DNA of 64,000 nt from Lyophyllum atratum (taxonomy: Eukaryota > Basidiomycota > Agaricomycetes > Agaricales > Lyophyllaceae), in NCBI GenBank assembly GCA_014905825.1, contig JACGCN010000013.1, forward strand, positions 1,054,001 to 1,118,000, read 5' to 3'. The notes beneath the pieces were generated by a model. That model made no database searches, had not been told where the DNA came from, and worked only from the letters and a program-made list of their open reading frames with translations. Positions 1-11,813 of the stretch are shown here, one piece after another; positions within the stretch are counted from its first letter, which is position 1, and every line of letters starts with the position of its first letter. The translations under genes and the position numbers were made by a program.

Positions 1-1214
1 GGCAACACTCAGGGACGATGGGGTTATCGAACAAGATTTTGCTACCCGGAAACCGAAATCATTCAGGGGTCGCAGCCGCCTTCTGCGGACGACATCGAAT
101 GGGCGAGATACGGCGGCTGCCAGTGAGAAATGGGAGGAACAGGATGAGGAGGAACTTGAAACAATGGAGGAAGAAAAGAAAAGTGGGAGGTCTGGGTTCC
201 AGCTGCCGAAGGCGGCGGCTAGCATGGCTTCTATGTCTATGCTGGAACAAAGTATGCCTGCTGATGCTGTACTGGGGAAGGAGGGTGCCGATGAGGTGAG
301 ATTTCTCTTCCTGGTGTTGCGTATGAGTAAAAGTCAACATGTCCGTTTTCAGTTTTTGAAGAACTTCGACCCCGCTGTCATGCCTCTAGGAATTATCACC
401 CTCGAAGATGTCTTGGAAGGTGCTGTCCATTTTACATATAGCTCGTATATGTTCATTCCTCACGTTTTGTTGAACAGAGTTGATCGGAGAAGAGATTTAC
501 GACGAATTCGACCCTCAAGGTGCTCGTGGCGATCCGTATGAAGTTCCTCCTGCCAAGACGGAAGCTCTTGCTGTGGTCAATGTCGAGCCCCCGCAGACAA
601 CGAAGCCCTCACAGCCCACGATCCATATGCCCACTGCATTGCACCTCAAGGGCCTAGGAGGACTTGGTTTCCTAAGGTCGCGGAGCGCCCCGCCGATACC
701 AAGGGACCAGGACTCTGATGCGCATACGGATGATAAAGCCCAGCCAGCTGACGACCGAGGACACATCAATGCTCCCAAGGACATGCCTCCAGCATGGGGG
801 CAGAGCCCGCCGACCGAACCCCGACCTGCCCTGCTGCCCTCTGCCCTCTCTGCTGGCCCCACTTTACCTGGAAACGACTACACTGGAGCATCGTTCATCA
901 AGTCGCCGACCCCGCTCACGAGTCCGGGTCTGGCGGTATCGGGAAGCAGTGGGCCTGCACCCCCGCTCGAAGCGGTGCTGTTGGATCGTAAGCGCAGGTT
1001 GTTGGGGACGACGAGTGTTGCGGCGTCGACGGCGAGCTTGGGGGTTGCGCTTGGGCCGCTGGCGAGTGGGGGCGTCCCTGCTCCCAGTGTGGAAGGACTG
1101 CCTACAGTTAGGAATGCGACGGTGGTCAAAGGGGCACGGTTTAAGAGTAGTCCGCTGGGCGAAGCGGGGGAGAAGGCTGAGGAGAAGGAAGGAGTCGAGC
1201 CTAAGCAGGAGTAG
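1..1214 (+). CDS. CNNM/Mam3-type CBS-domain divalent-cation homeostasis protein, 3' part (5' end outside window)
   Basis: The gene enters from the left edge, so only the end of the CBS pair and the C-terminal tail are present. The open frame begins at base 3, and two introns (about 300-357 and 428-478) join the exons. Across them the protein reads PLGIITLEDVLE, ELIGEEIYDEFDP, a signature of the last CBS motif in the DUF21/CNNM family (yeast Mam3, animal CNNM/ancient conserved domain proteins). Before it lies a long acidic, Glu- and Met-rich insertion (about residues 45-98) that interrupts the CBS module. After it comes a Pro/Ser/Ala-rich tail of about 220 residues, probably disordered. The family sits in vacuolar or plasma membranes and acts in Mg/Mn handling. 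The DUF21 membrane domain is not in the window. The stop is TAG at 1212-1214. The family call is secure; substrate and membrane location are inferred. Confidence 0.85.
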
Positions 1215-1586
1215 ATGTGGTCGTGGTGGATGCGTTCCTGTGGATATGTGTATGTATTCTTGGCTGTGGCCTATTGGTCCTGGAGGTCGGATTTGGGAGG
1301 TATGCGGTTAGGTTGCTACTTGTTGATAGTATAAGGTTTGTAGTTTTCATGTACAATAGTTTTCGTTTGTGATACTAGTCATACCCATGTTTTGACGGCC
1401 TTAGGAATGGGAAGCAACGCGGGGATGAGGTGTCTATGCAATTCTGTTCTGCTGATACAGAAGTTAGAACCAGTCTCGACTCTCTTGCCAGTCTCTCGGG
1501 ATTCTGTTTTATACTTTTTGCCCTTGCGGACAAAAATAGAAGATAACAGAGAGGATTCTGTTATCTTTTCTGTTATCTTCTGTTAT
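1215..1586. other. Intergenic: 3' flank of the CNNM gene and tRNA trailer
   Basis: No gene seen. The stretch holds the likely 3' UTR of the CNNM gene and, next to the tRNA, three close copies of a TTCTGTTATC-like word (about 1554-1586). A run of five A at 1532-1536 is a T5 tract on the minus strand and a plausible Pol III terminator for the tRNA. Confidence 0.5.
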
Positions 1587-1668
1587 TGACCGAGACAGGG
1601 GTCGAACCTGCAATCTCCTGATTTGGAACTCATCGTAGTCAGACGCGATGCCATTTCGCCACACGGCC
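1587..1668 (-). tRNA. tRNA-Arg (anticodon ACG) with a 10-nt intron
   Basis: Read on the minus strand, a seven-base acceptor stem (GGCCGTG with CTCGGTC, one T-T mismatch, discriminator A) closes a cloverleaf. The T arm is GCAGG-TTCGACC-CCTGT. The anticodon stem TCTGA/TCAGG encloses 17 nt instead of 7. Loop positions 32-37 read CTACGA, giving anticodon ACG (read as ICG, arginine), followed by a 10-nt intron (TGAGTTCCAA) after position 37, the normal eukaryotic site. The spliced length is 72 nt. The sequence around the anticodon stem (CGTCTGACTACG) matches eukaryotic tRNA-Arg. Pol III would terminate at a T5 run about 50 nt downstream. Confidence 0.9.
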
Positions 1669-1921
1669 ATTGTAGAACTTGATGTACATGCAAATCTCGG
1701 ACGCCTCGTGCGACGGAACGCAAAGAGATCATATTCCGCTCATGAGCATTTGCACGCCAGTGATCATGACTTGCTCAAATCCTCACTAAAGTCACACTGA
1801 AAAACGACCTCAGCTGTGTTGTCCCTAAGACCTTCCACATCAGAAGGCGGAAAGTAAGAATTCTGTTCCACTGAAACTCGTTACTTGAAATTTATGACAC
1901 AATAAGACTGAATCACAAAGC

Positions 1922-2792
1922 CTAAGCAGCACCCTTGAAATCGCCCTTGACGGCTTGCCAAGATGGCCTAGATGAAATATCCTTTAACCACCTATGGAGT
2001 TCAAAGTCGATGAATGCCTATATGGCGAAGAACGTCAGAAAATACATACCTTGCAACATTGGGCTTAGTCTCCATGACATTACTTCCAGCGGCTTCCAGC
2101 AAGGAGCCGATGGGAAGGTGGAACAGATCGGCCAGCGTGAGTTCCTGTATATCGATATTGAGAGGTGTAGATACAAGCAAGCGAAAGTGTGACTTACATC
2201 ACCAGCAAGGTATTTTTGTTTGCTCAGGATTACATCGTACGCGTCCAACTTGGCATCGAGCTTCTTCAGATGTTCATCGACCACGGCCTGATCGGAAGTG
2301 AGTCCCTGTATCCTGTCATCAAGATCATATCTTGAGTTTTGAGTCGTTACGATGAACTGGCGGACGTACGGTTTGAATATCTTCTCGAATACTGCGCCTG
2401 AAGCTGAGGAATTGAAGTTGTTCTGTTCAATCGAGACAGCTTGCTCAAAGAGAGCATTCTCTTTGAGGCCTGTGGGGATCAACTTCGTTCCCTGGTCGGC
2501 GTACTTCGCGGCGATGTAGCGGGCGATAGCACGGCTCTCATAGAGGATGAAGCCATCATCGTCCTTTGATCGAAGGAGATTATGATCGGGTGATCGCAAG
2601 GTGAGCAACGCTTCGACTTACGATGTACGGGATTTGACCGAAAGGCTGTTTCTCCAGGAACTCTGGAGACTTGTGTTCGCGCTTCGCAAAATCGACCGCG
2701 ATGAGCTCGAAGGGAACCTGCTTCTCTAGAAGCGCGACCGCGACACATTTGACACCGGCGGACATGGAAAGACCGTAGAGTTTGAGAACCAT
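1922..2792 (-). CDS. Glutathione S-transferase (fungal phi/Ure2p-like)
   Basis: The protein begins MVLKLYGLSMSAGVK and has the thioredoxin-fold GST N-domain, including VPFELIAVDFAKREHKSPEF and the PFGQIPYI cis-proline loop. The ESRAIARYIAAKYA helix, which binds the glutathione gamma-glutamyl group, follows. The all-alpha C-domain runs through LDAKLDAYDVILSKQKYLAGD and ends in RPSWQAVKGDFKGAA and a stop. At least four exons are needed, with introns near 2018-2090, 2140-2200 and 2575-2625. A Ser in the N-terminal SMSAG stretch is the likely catalytic position, as in phi-class and Ure2-like enzymes. The family conjugates glutathione to electrophiles in the cytosol. In wood-decay Agaricomycetes such genes are amplified and linked to detoxifying plant phenolics, but this one's substrate is unknown. 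Confidence 0.9.
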
Positions 2793-4233
2793 CGCAGAGA
2801 AAAGTGGGTAGAAAGTCGAGAGGTGTGGGTTTTGCGTTGCTGCATTTCGCCTACCTTTGCTTTCATACTCCTATATCGTTGTTTTGTCAATGTCCTGGCG
2901 TAAGCTTGATTGGTGATCCTTGCAAAGTTGGTAATGTGCACAAAAATCCTTCGTCAAAATTAGTCAAAATGACCATGTGGCAGTCTATCATGGTGATGGG
3001 AGGGAGGTTGTGTGTTTCATTCGTGTCCCTGTACATAGAAATTGCTTAGAATGCACGAATGAAAAAAGAGGACGGCGATGCTCAACTTGGTGTCCAAACT
3101 ACATCATGCGGTTTATTGAATACATCGCTGTCAGCATACACTTTCACCGTTCGTATAGTCGTCAGAACGTTGGCTACATCCTTGGTTGCAGGGCTGGGGC
3201 CTCGGGTTTCAAATTGACCTACAGAGGGCTCAAAAAAAACAGCTGCGGCCTGAGAAACTTTCGGTGGAATCGTGAGAGGACCAGGGGAAATCGGACACAG
3301 TTGGTCAGCTAAGAATCACGACAACCACGCAGAGTTCTACGCGTGATCGATGGAATGACCTGGAGGTCCACGCGTATGGTAAGCACACGAAGGCGATGCA
3401 AACCCGTGAACATGGATTACAAAGTGGGCATTCAAGGAGCAAGGGCTTCCCTGGTCAGGTAGAATCAATTAACAGTGGTCATCTTGGCTAAAAACGAAGG
3501 TGTCGCCTTGTCCTGGACTCCTCCCATGTACGATTTGTCAGTACACTTATAGGCAGGCCGCAGGGACGGACCGAAATGACTAGATTAACTTGCCAAAGCC
3601 TGATAGGGTTTTGAGCGAATAAACCTCTGGGAGGACAGTCGCATGTATATATAGATAGTATTGGTAGAGCCTCCGGATCCTTCAGGCAAGACTCGTACGT
3701 TTTGCCAAGTTACTGAGAAAGAGCAAGACCTTAACGAGACTACCAAATGTAGCTGTACAATGCAAGCGCAGAGCCAAACGGAGCCCGTGGCATGGTAGTG
3801 AGAACCCCTTGAAGCCTAAGGATTTTTCAAAACAATTCGAAACGAAGAGGAAGAGGAAGAGCGGTACTGGTGGCTTGCGGTCAACTTTCAAAATTGCATG
3901 TACAAGGGCGAAACTTGCTACTTAAATGTGACTTCTTCCATTTCGCACGGAGCTACGCAAAAAATAGCCTATTCCTGTCCCTCTGGCAGGGGTAAGAGCA
4001 TTCCTAGGAAGATGAGTAAGACAACTTCTCACCTTTCCTTTTTTGACCAAGTGAGCGTTGTTTGTCCTTGCTTTTATCTGGGGACATTAGGTTCCCACTC
4101 ACCTCGACTCTTCACTCATCCACCATCACAGCGAGCAGCGTTAGGGCAGCTACTCATATCCATCGCCTCCGCCCCGTGTACGAGGTCGCACAAATAGTGG
4201 AACGAACAAGCTCTTTGTGGCCAATTAGCAATC
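2793..4233. other. Intergenic (1.4 kb) between divergent GST and PRP6
   Basis: No coding region recognised. A TATATATAG-like box lies near 3645-3655, about 580 bases upstream of the PRP6 start. Pyrimidine-rich sequence from about 4050 onward looks like a fungal core promoter and 5' UTR. Short open frames here show no family similarity. Confidence 0.5.
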
Positions 4234-7200
4234 ATGGCTTCCAACAAACCCAACAAGCTGGCTTTTCTGACCATGCCTGCACCTGCCTCGTATGTTGCAG
4301 GTCTCGGTCGAGGGTGAGTAATCGGTATGCCGCTGCCAAAATTACACTGGCTGACTTGCTTTTAGTGCTTCTGGGTTCACTACGAGGTCTGATATCGGAC
4401 CAGCACGAGAGGGTCCCTCCGCAGAAGTCATCGCGTGAGTTCAATCTTCAAAACTCGTGTTTTCCCTTCTTGATTCTCTGTTTGATATAGTGAGGCCCAG
4501 GCTAAACGCGGAGAAGAGGCTGAAGTCGATCCGGAACAGTTTCAAGACCCGGACAATGAATATGGACTGTTCGCCGGTACCACATATGAGCAGGATGACG
4601 AGGAAGCGGACAAGATTTATGATGCAGTTGACGAAGCGATGGATGCAAGGCGTCGGGCACGCAGGTGCGTTCTGGTTAGTCTTCGGGTTTTTGTTTCTGT
4701 TTTGCTGACTGGTACCACTTTTATTCCCGCTCTAGAGAGGCTCAGGAACATATTGAGCTCGCGAAACTTCGTGCTGAGCGCCCCAAGATCCAGCAACAAT
4801 TTGCGGATCTGAAGCGCGGTTTGTCAGCGGTCACTGACGATGAATGGGAGAACATTCCGGAGGTTGGAAACCTCACGAGGAAAAAGAGGCGTAGGGACGA
4901 GAGGACCTTCGCGGTGCCGGATAGCATCATCGTCGGTGATCGAAGCAAGACTGAGTATGAGAACGCACTGGACGCGAGACAACAAGGGGTATGACCCAGT
5001 CCTTTTCCAACTTAATCCTGGCCTTACTGACTTCTCGTTCGTAGGCTGGAGGATTCGAAACACCTGCCGACTCAGGAGCGCTTACGAATTTCGTGGAAAT
5101 GGGTCAGGCGCGAGACAGGATCCTTTCACTCAAACTTGATCAGGTACTTCAAGCCTTTTAGTCATGTCTTATCCTTCTCATGCATCTTGTACAGGTCTCG
5201 AATGGTACAACGACTTCATCTGGCACCTCCACCTCCGTCGATCCCAAGGGTTATCTTACCTCCCTCGACAGTGTCATCATCAAGTCCGATGCTGAAATAG
5301 GCGACATAAAACGAGCACGAATGCTCTTTGACTCCCTGGTGAAATCCAATCCCAAGCATTCCCCTGGCTGGATTGCGGCAGCATGTCTTGAGGAACATGC
5401 GGGTCGTATGGTAGCTGCGAGGAAAATCATCAAGATGGGATGCGAGCAATGTCCGAAGAGCGAGGACGTATGGCTAGAGGCTGCTCGACTTCATGTGCGT
5501 GTTTTCTTTTAGTTGCGAGACTTTAATGCTGACGCCTGGACCAGAACAACGATGACGCCAAGGTCATCCTTGCTAATGCTGTGCAACATGTCGGTCAGAG
5601 TGTCAAGATATGGATGGCTGCAGCGGACTTGGAGCATGACGTAAAAGCCAAGAAGCGTGTCCTCAGAAAAGGTCTGTCTTTACATTATCATTGTTCTCTC
5701 TCAACAATCACTGATAGCCTATCCTTCTAGCGCTTGAACATATACCCAATTCAGTCCGCCTATGGAAAGAAACTGTGAACCTCGAATCATCCATAACAGA
5801 TGCCCGCGTCCTTCTTTCTCGCGCCGTCGAAGTCATCCCCTTGTCGGTCGAACTCTGGCTTGCCCTTGCCCGGCTCGAAACCCCCGAAAAGGCGAAGGCC
5901 GTCCTCAACAAAGCCAGGAAAGCCGTTCCTACGAGCCACGAGATCTGGATAGCAGCAGGTCGGTTGCTGGAGCAGCAAGCCGACGTCGTTCCCGAAGGTG
6001 CGGCGCCAAAACCGGAAGAAGAGCGGAATAAGGCGCTGGAGGTCGTTGACAAGACGATCGAAGCCGGTGTGCGCGAGCTGCGGCGCCATCAGGTTCTCCT
6101 TACTCGGGAACAATGGCTCAAGGAGGCCGAGCGCTGTGAGGTGGAGGGCTCGCCACGGACGTGTGAGGCGATCGTTAAGGCGACTGTGGCGATGGATATT
6201 GAGGAGGAGGATCGGCTGGATACGTGGGTGGGCGATGTGGAGAGCGCGGAGGCGAGGGGCAGGGTGGGCACGGCGAGGGCAGTGCTGGCATATGCTCTCA
6301 AGGTCTTCCCAGACAAGAAAGACATGTGGCGGAGAGCGGCGGATCTGGAGAAGGCGCATGGGACAAGGTTCGTCATCGCGCTCATCTTATTTCCTGGAAG
6401 CTAACCCCATGTTTGTTTGCAGAGAAAGTCTCCATGCCATCCTCAACACGGCGGTGTTACATTGTCCCCAGTCAGAAACCTTGTGGCTTATGTCAGCGAA
6501 GGAACAATGGCTGGCTGGCGATGTACCTGCTGCGCGAGAAGTCCTCGAACGTGCTTTCGTTGCCAATCCCGAAAGTGAACAGATTTGGTTGGCCGCAGTC
6601 AAGCTCGAGGCAGAGAATGGTGAACTGGATGTTGCGAGAGAGCTGTTGGTTCGTGCACGGACGGTAGCTGACACTGAGCGGGTTCGTACATTCCTCCAAC
6701 TTTTTCAACGCATTAACTGATGGATATGTTCTTCAGATCTGGATGAAGTCAGCCGTATTCGAGCGTCAGCAAGGCCAGACATTGATGGCACTCGAGACCG
6801 TTTCCGCAGCCCTCGTCAAGTTCCCCAAGTTCGCCAAGCTGTACATGATACAAGGGCAGATCCACCAGGCCCAGAAAAATCATGCTGCTGCCCGTGCATC
6901 TTTCGCAGCAGGGTACAAAGCGGTCCCCAAAGAAACGACATTGTGGATCCTTGCGAGCAGGCTTGAGGAGGCTGATGCGAAGAGCATCAAGGCCCGTGCG
7001 CTCCTTGAAAAGGCGCGTTTGGTGAATCCAGCATCCGACGTTCTATGGGCTGAGGCTGTAAGCGTCGAAGAGCGCTCTGGGGGCGCTGCACAGGCGAAGG
7101 CTATGCTCGCCCGTGGGTTGCAAGATTGCCCTGCGTCTGGGCTCCTGTGGTCAATGGCAATTTGGGCTGAGGCACGGCCGATGAGGAAGGCACGGAGTGT

Positions 7201-7591
7201 CGATGCGCTCAAGAAGTCAAAGTACGATCCGGTCATCCTGTGCACCGTTGCGCGGCTATTCTGGGCAGAGAGGAAGATTGAGAAGGCGCGGCAGTGGTTT
7301 GAGAGAGCGGTCACGACGGAGCCGGATTTAGGAGACTCGTGGGCGTGGTGGTTGAAGTTTGAGAGGCAGCATGGGACAGAGGTACGAATTTGGTTTGTTC
7401 TTCGCCGCCGACGCTTGCTAATAACTGCTGCTTATGTCTTACAATAGGAGCACCGAGAATCTGTCAGGATTAAGTGTGTGGCTGCCGAACCACATCATTC
7501 GCCGATGTGGCAATCGATTGCGAAGGATGTGGGTAACAGTGGGAGAACGGTGAAGGAGATCTTGGAGATGACTGCAGATGCTCTCCAATGA
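4234..7591 (+). CDS. PRP6: Pre-mRNA-splicing factor PRP6 (tri-snRNP TPR/HAT protein)
   Basis: PRP6 bridges U5 and U4/U6 in the tri-snRNP. The start ATG at 4234 gives [20 protein letters not shown], followed by the conserved PRP1/PRP6 N-terminal domain: [20 protein letters not shown], then [26 protein letters not shown] and [15 protein letters not shown] (each given here in part of the domain). The rest is a long array of HAT/TPR-like repeats, for example [45 protein letters not shown] units, each with the W/L/A pattern of HAT repeats. About nine introns of 45-60 nt interrupt it, for example right after GGTCGAGG near 4315 and near 6365-6420. All exons can be joined in frame with no internal stop. 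The C-terminus EMTADALQ ends at TGA 7589-7591. Complete and single-copy in appearance. Confidence 0.95.
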
Positions 7592-8709
7592 TTTTTCGGC
7601 CAATCTAATACGTCGATTAAAGAGATTATATATTACGCGGTTGTACAATTCTCATCGGCTGGGCGAGCTTTCTAAGCTCAGGGTGATAATATTACTGACT
7701 ACTTTTGTGTAAGGTAAGAGTGGCCAGATGGTGTCATAAGACTTGACCACGCAAGGGTCGTCTGAGGAGAGGATGGTATGGAGTGGTCCGAGTCCACTCC
7801 TCACGCATCGATGTCTGTTCTCTGATTCTCCGATTGATCGTAGAACGTCGTGGGCGCCATGCAGAGGTAGTGGCAATACCGTAGCACGTGGATGATTGCA
7901 CAGGGAATCAGTGCCAAAGTCGAGCGCATGGACTGGATAGACAAGCTGAGGGGAAAATAAAAGGGTAACATCAGATCAGGATAAGGGGCAAAGGAGGTGG
8001 CGGACGTACTGAATTCGCCAGTTCTCTACGCCGCTCTAGAAGGAATCATAGTCGGAACCGTGACACGTGCAAGTCGCATACGAGCGTCGTCTTGATGAGT
8101 TCGCAGAGGTGCTAGGGCCATGGAGAGGGTGCAAGGCTCCCATGTCCGGAGATTTGTCGGGGTGGTTGAGCGGTGAGTTTTCGGGCGGAGTTTAGATGTG
8201 ATTAGATCACTATGTAACTCCATGATGGGTTCGCGTTCAAGGAGATGGAGCTAGCGGAGGAAAGGAAGACAGGATACGGTGAGTAGACGGCGAAAGGGTA
8301 CGAAAAATGATACTCACATCAGTGTTGTACAAGTCAGCTTGTCTGTGGGTCGGAGTGGTCAAGTCGAAACAGCCACGCTAGGAAGTCGTGACTTGTCAAC
8401 CGCGTTCGCTGCACTTCGCATCTCTTCGCATCCGAAGGCCAGTTATCGACATCGAGTCTCGACAGCGACAAAACGCGTTGTGAATTGTCCCTTAACTCCC
8501 CAAGATGTGCTAATGGGGTACGTGGACATACACGGACGCTATTCTCATGTGCCTCATGACCATATCTCATAGGCTTTCGTCACAGTGGCTTCTCGATGCC
8601 AAATCCAGATCATGGGAAATATCTCAAACTACCACTCCACCTCCGTCTGTTCCATCTCATAAATACACAATCTCGGTCCATACGTTTCCCCCCCTCGAGC
8701 ACCCACGCC
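7592..8709. other. Intergenic (1.1 kb), nothing recognised
   Basis: No protein or RNA family is recognisable on either strand. The right end (8600-8709) is C/T-rich with a cataaata box near 8658, about 50 bases before the MFS start codon, consistent with a core promoter. Confidence 0.5.
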
Positions 8710-11700
8710 ATGTTTCGAAAGGATGAGAAGGATAGCCAGCTTGAACGGTCCGATTCTGACGCTCAACGGGTCGTATACGACTTCGGCGAAGAGACATCTC
8801 TACCTCCGCCTCCGAGGCTCACAGCAGTGGAAGAGAGGAAGCTTTGGAGGAAGGTTGACGCAAGGCTTATACCAATCTTGGCGTTGCTCTACCTTTTGTC
8901 CTTCATCGACCGAGGTGAGCTGTCTGTTTAATTGGTTCTATCTCCGCACGTTGACGATCATTCCATGCTAATCTTTCGTAGGCAATATTGGTGAGAATAT
9001 TCTTACTTACTTGCATTCAGCATCGGTCTCTCACTTTCTATCTTCGTCTCAGGCAATGCGAAACTCCAAGGCCTTACGAACCAGCTTCACCTCACGGGAA
9101 ATCAGTACAATATCGCATTAGTACGTCGCAGGTGCGCGCTAAGGGAGGTGACTAACGTATGCCTTCCATAGACAATGTATTTTATAGTGAGCTGACGAAA
9201 CTGTTCATGCGATACATAACCTTATAGGGTGACGCGAAAGCCATACTGTATATTTGAATTACCAGCGAAGTACGCTACCCGTCTGATCACGGAACGCATC
9301 TCATCTGATAGTTCTTGAAGCTTGGTCTTGAAGAAGTTTCGTCCTTCCAGGTATGTCTTATCGCATATAAATATGAGGCTACCTTCTCTAACAGCTTTCA
9401 ACAAGATGGCTACCGGGAATCACGGTACGCCGGCGGCTGTACGATTGACAGGTTTCTCGATAACTCAACCATTGACAGATCGTATGGGGAATCATCATGT
9501 ACGTCTATCTTACTCCCCAGCTGCGACTCTGATGTCGAAGCTCCGGTAGGACAATGATGGGATTGGTCAAAACGTGAAGCGCTCAAAGTGATGTACCGCA
9601 ACGTTTCCATTCATAGATGCGCCCAGATATTCACAACTTGTCGGGGTTCGGGCATGCCTCGGAGTAGCAGAGGCAGGACTCTTTCCTGGCGTTGTCTATT
9701 AGTATGTAGATCCGTTGCTTCTTCGATTTGACCAGGAGACCTTGATTGCCTTATAGCCTCACTCTCTGGTACCCAAGATATAAGTTGCAATACCGGATCG
9801 GCCTCTTTTACGGAGCTGCCTCAGTGGCTGGCGCTTTTTCTGGTCTCTTTGCATATTTCATCAGCTTCTTAAACGGTAAAGGTGGGCTTATGGGATGGTC
9901 GTGGATTTTTGTGCGTGTTTGCATGCTCACATTCCTCCGAAATATGACCGTGCTTCAGATCTTGGAAGGCATCTTGACCGTTCTCGCCGGGATACTTGCA
10001 TTATTCGGTGGGTGTTCCTGTAAACGCGACTATCTCCACTTATCCACTCTTCATAAGTCATGATAGACTTCCCGTCAACTTCGACCTTCCTTACGCGGGA
10101 GGAGCGTTCTTATGTCATTTGGCGCAAAAGTATATTCTATTTTAAACCTCTCGGTAGTGAGGTTGAGGGAAGACGTTCATTTTTCAGAGTACGACAACTC
10201 CTCAGTCGGTGAAGAAGAACACTTCGAAGCGCGTCATATCTGGTCGGCAGTCAGCGATTGGCAGGTTTGTCGAGGCCCCATTTCCGAAATACCCGCTAAC
10301 TGCCGCAACATAGGTCTGGTTACATATATTGATCCACATGTCTATAGTTGTACCGCGTGAGTAGCTGCACTTTGTATCTGCTAATATCAATAACGATTCG
10401 TCAGTTTACGGTATCACGTTCTTCTTGCCGTGAGTCTTTTGCACGCCTCAGTAGCCCCTATTATTGTTGATCTTGTCGAATGCTATTAGGACCATCATCA
10501 ACTCGTTCGTCGAAAAACCCCGATCTATGGTGCCGTTCACTTAGCCACCACCTGTTTGTCGTAAGGTCTAGAGCTCGCTTATAAATCAACAATTTTCTTA
10601 TTCCTCTTGTCAAACGACTCCTTTTGATGAGAGGATGAAACCTACTAGAGGAATTTTCTATATCTTCAAAACTGACCGAGTTGAGAAAAAAAAATGAGGT
10701 CAATTTGGCAGTGTGTAGAAATATGATATTCTAGTGGTCAAAAGCTGTAGCTACGTTATTTGGGATGCGTCGGTGAGATTTGTACTTCGTTGAGCTGTAT
10801 TTTCGAACGTGCAGTTGGGCATCTCGGCTTGCCATCCCATCCCGATATGCGGCCATCGATCGCACTATCCGGCTCTTCAATCACTAAATCTGCTAAGTGT
10901 GCTCCTCAGACAGCGTACAGTACTTCAAAACTACAGAAGCTATTGAGAACGAGCTATTTGGACCCGATTTCGGTACAGCCAAAAAAAAAATTGGCCTCCG
11001 GCCGATTTGGCAGTTAACCAAAAGAGGTGGTGGCTAAGTGAACCGCACCATAGGCATTCTCAATCTGAATATCCCTATATAGTTTCGGTTACAGTCCTGC
11101 AATTAGTCAACTGCTCACGGTGCCCCCTTATGCCTTAGCCAGTACGTGATTTCTGGTTTGTTACCTTCCCCTCAGTACTGATTTACCCAGCTATCATGCT
11201 CTATGTTTTCGCCCACTTTTCTGACAAGATACGGAAGCGGTCGCCCTTCATCCTTGGTGGATTGGTGATGTGTCTTTTTGGTTTCTCTATCAACATCTCC
11301 AATGTCCCGCACAGTGTCAAATATTTCGGCATATTCTTCTGTGTAGCTGGACCTTACGCCGCATTCCCTGGGATGATTGCATGGTGAGTAATGAGTATAC
11401 TCATCACTCGGATAAACGGCTAAATCATACTTAGGTTAGGTAATAATCTTGCAGGTCAGTACAAACGAGGGACAGGCATGGCCATGCACATCGGCATCGG
11501 AAACTTCAGCGGTGCAATCGCCTGCAACATCTACCGGACACAGGACGCGCCACGTTACATTGTCGGACGTGAGTGCTTCCGCTACCGGGCCTCGATATGT
11601 TGGCTCAAGTCATCTCTAGACGCCGTCGAGATGATGTTCGTCGGAATCGGCTTCATTTGCATCCCCATCGCAATAACAACCTACACTCGCATCAATCGCG

Positions 11701-11813
11701 GACGCGAAGCTCTGTTGAAGGCTTCTGCTGAAAGAGGGGAAACGAATAAGTTATCGGCGCCGGAACTGCGTAAGATGGGCGATCGAGCGCCTGAGTTTAG
11801 ATACAGCCTTTGA
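8710..11813 (+). CDS. Major facilitator superfamily permease, Dal5/Tna1-like anion:cation symporter
   Basis: The start at 8710 (MFRKDEKDSQLERSDSD) leads into KVDARLIPILALLYLLSFID, the typical first membrane segment of the allantoate/nicotinate permease family. Splicing about 14 short introns gives a continuous frame with GNAKLQGLTNQLHLTGNQYN, TMYFIPYCIFELPANLVLKK, the RACLGVAEAGLFPGVVYY helix, YPRYKLQYRIGLFYGAAS, VWLHILIHMSIVVPLYGITF and WLGNNLAGQYKRGTGMAMHI. The order of helices and the central loop fit a 12-TM protein. It ends ELRKMGDRAPEFRYSL at TGA. Relatives import nicotinate, allantoate, pantothenate or similar organic anions at the plasma membrane; the substrate cannot be told. The intron at 10505-11082 is 578 nt because a MITE sits inside it, while the other introns are near 50 nt. 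I saw no disabling change in the exons. Confidence 0.88.
10528..11050. mobile_element. MITE (non-autonomous TA-target DNA transposon) inside an MFS intron
   Basis: Terminal inverted repeats are clear. The left end reads TGGTGCCGTTCACTTAGCC and continues with ACCACCT; the complement of the right end reads TGGTGCGGTTCACTTAGCC and continues the same way. That is 25 of 26 bases identical. The element is 523 bp and is flanked by a TA dinucleotide on both sides (10526-10527 and 11051-11052), as in Tc1/mariner-type insertions. The interior is A/T-rich with short runs of A and holds no transposase-like frame, so it would need a transposase in trans. Removing the element and one TA leaves an intron of 53 nt, matching the neighbouring introns, so it landed in a pre-existing intron. 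Confidence 0.85.
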
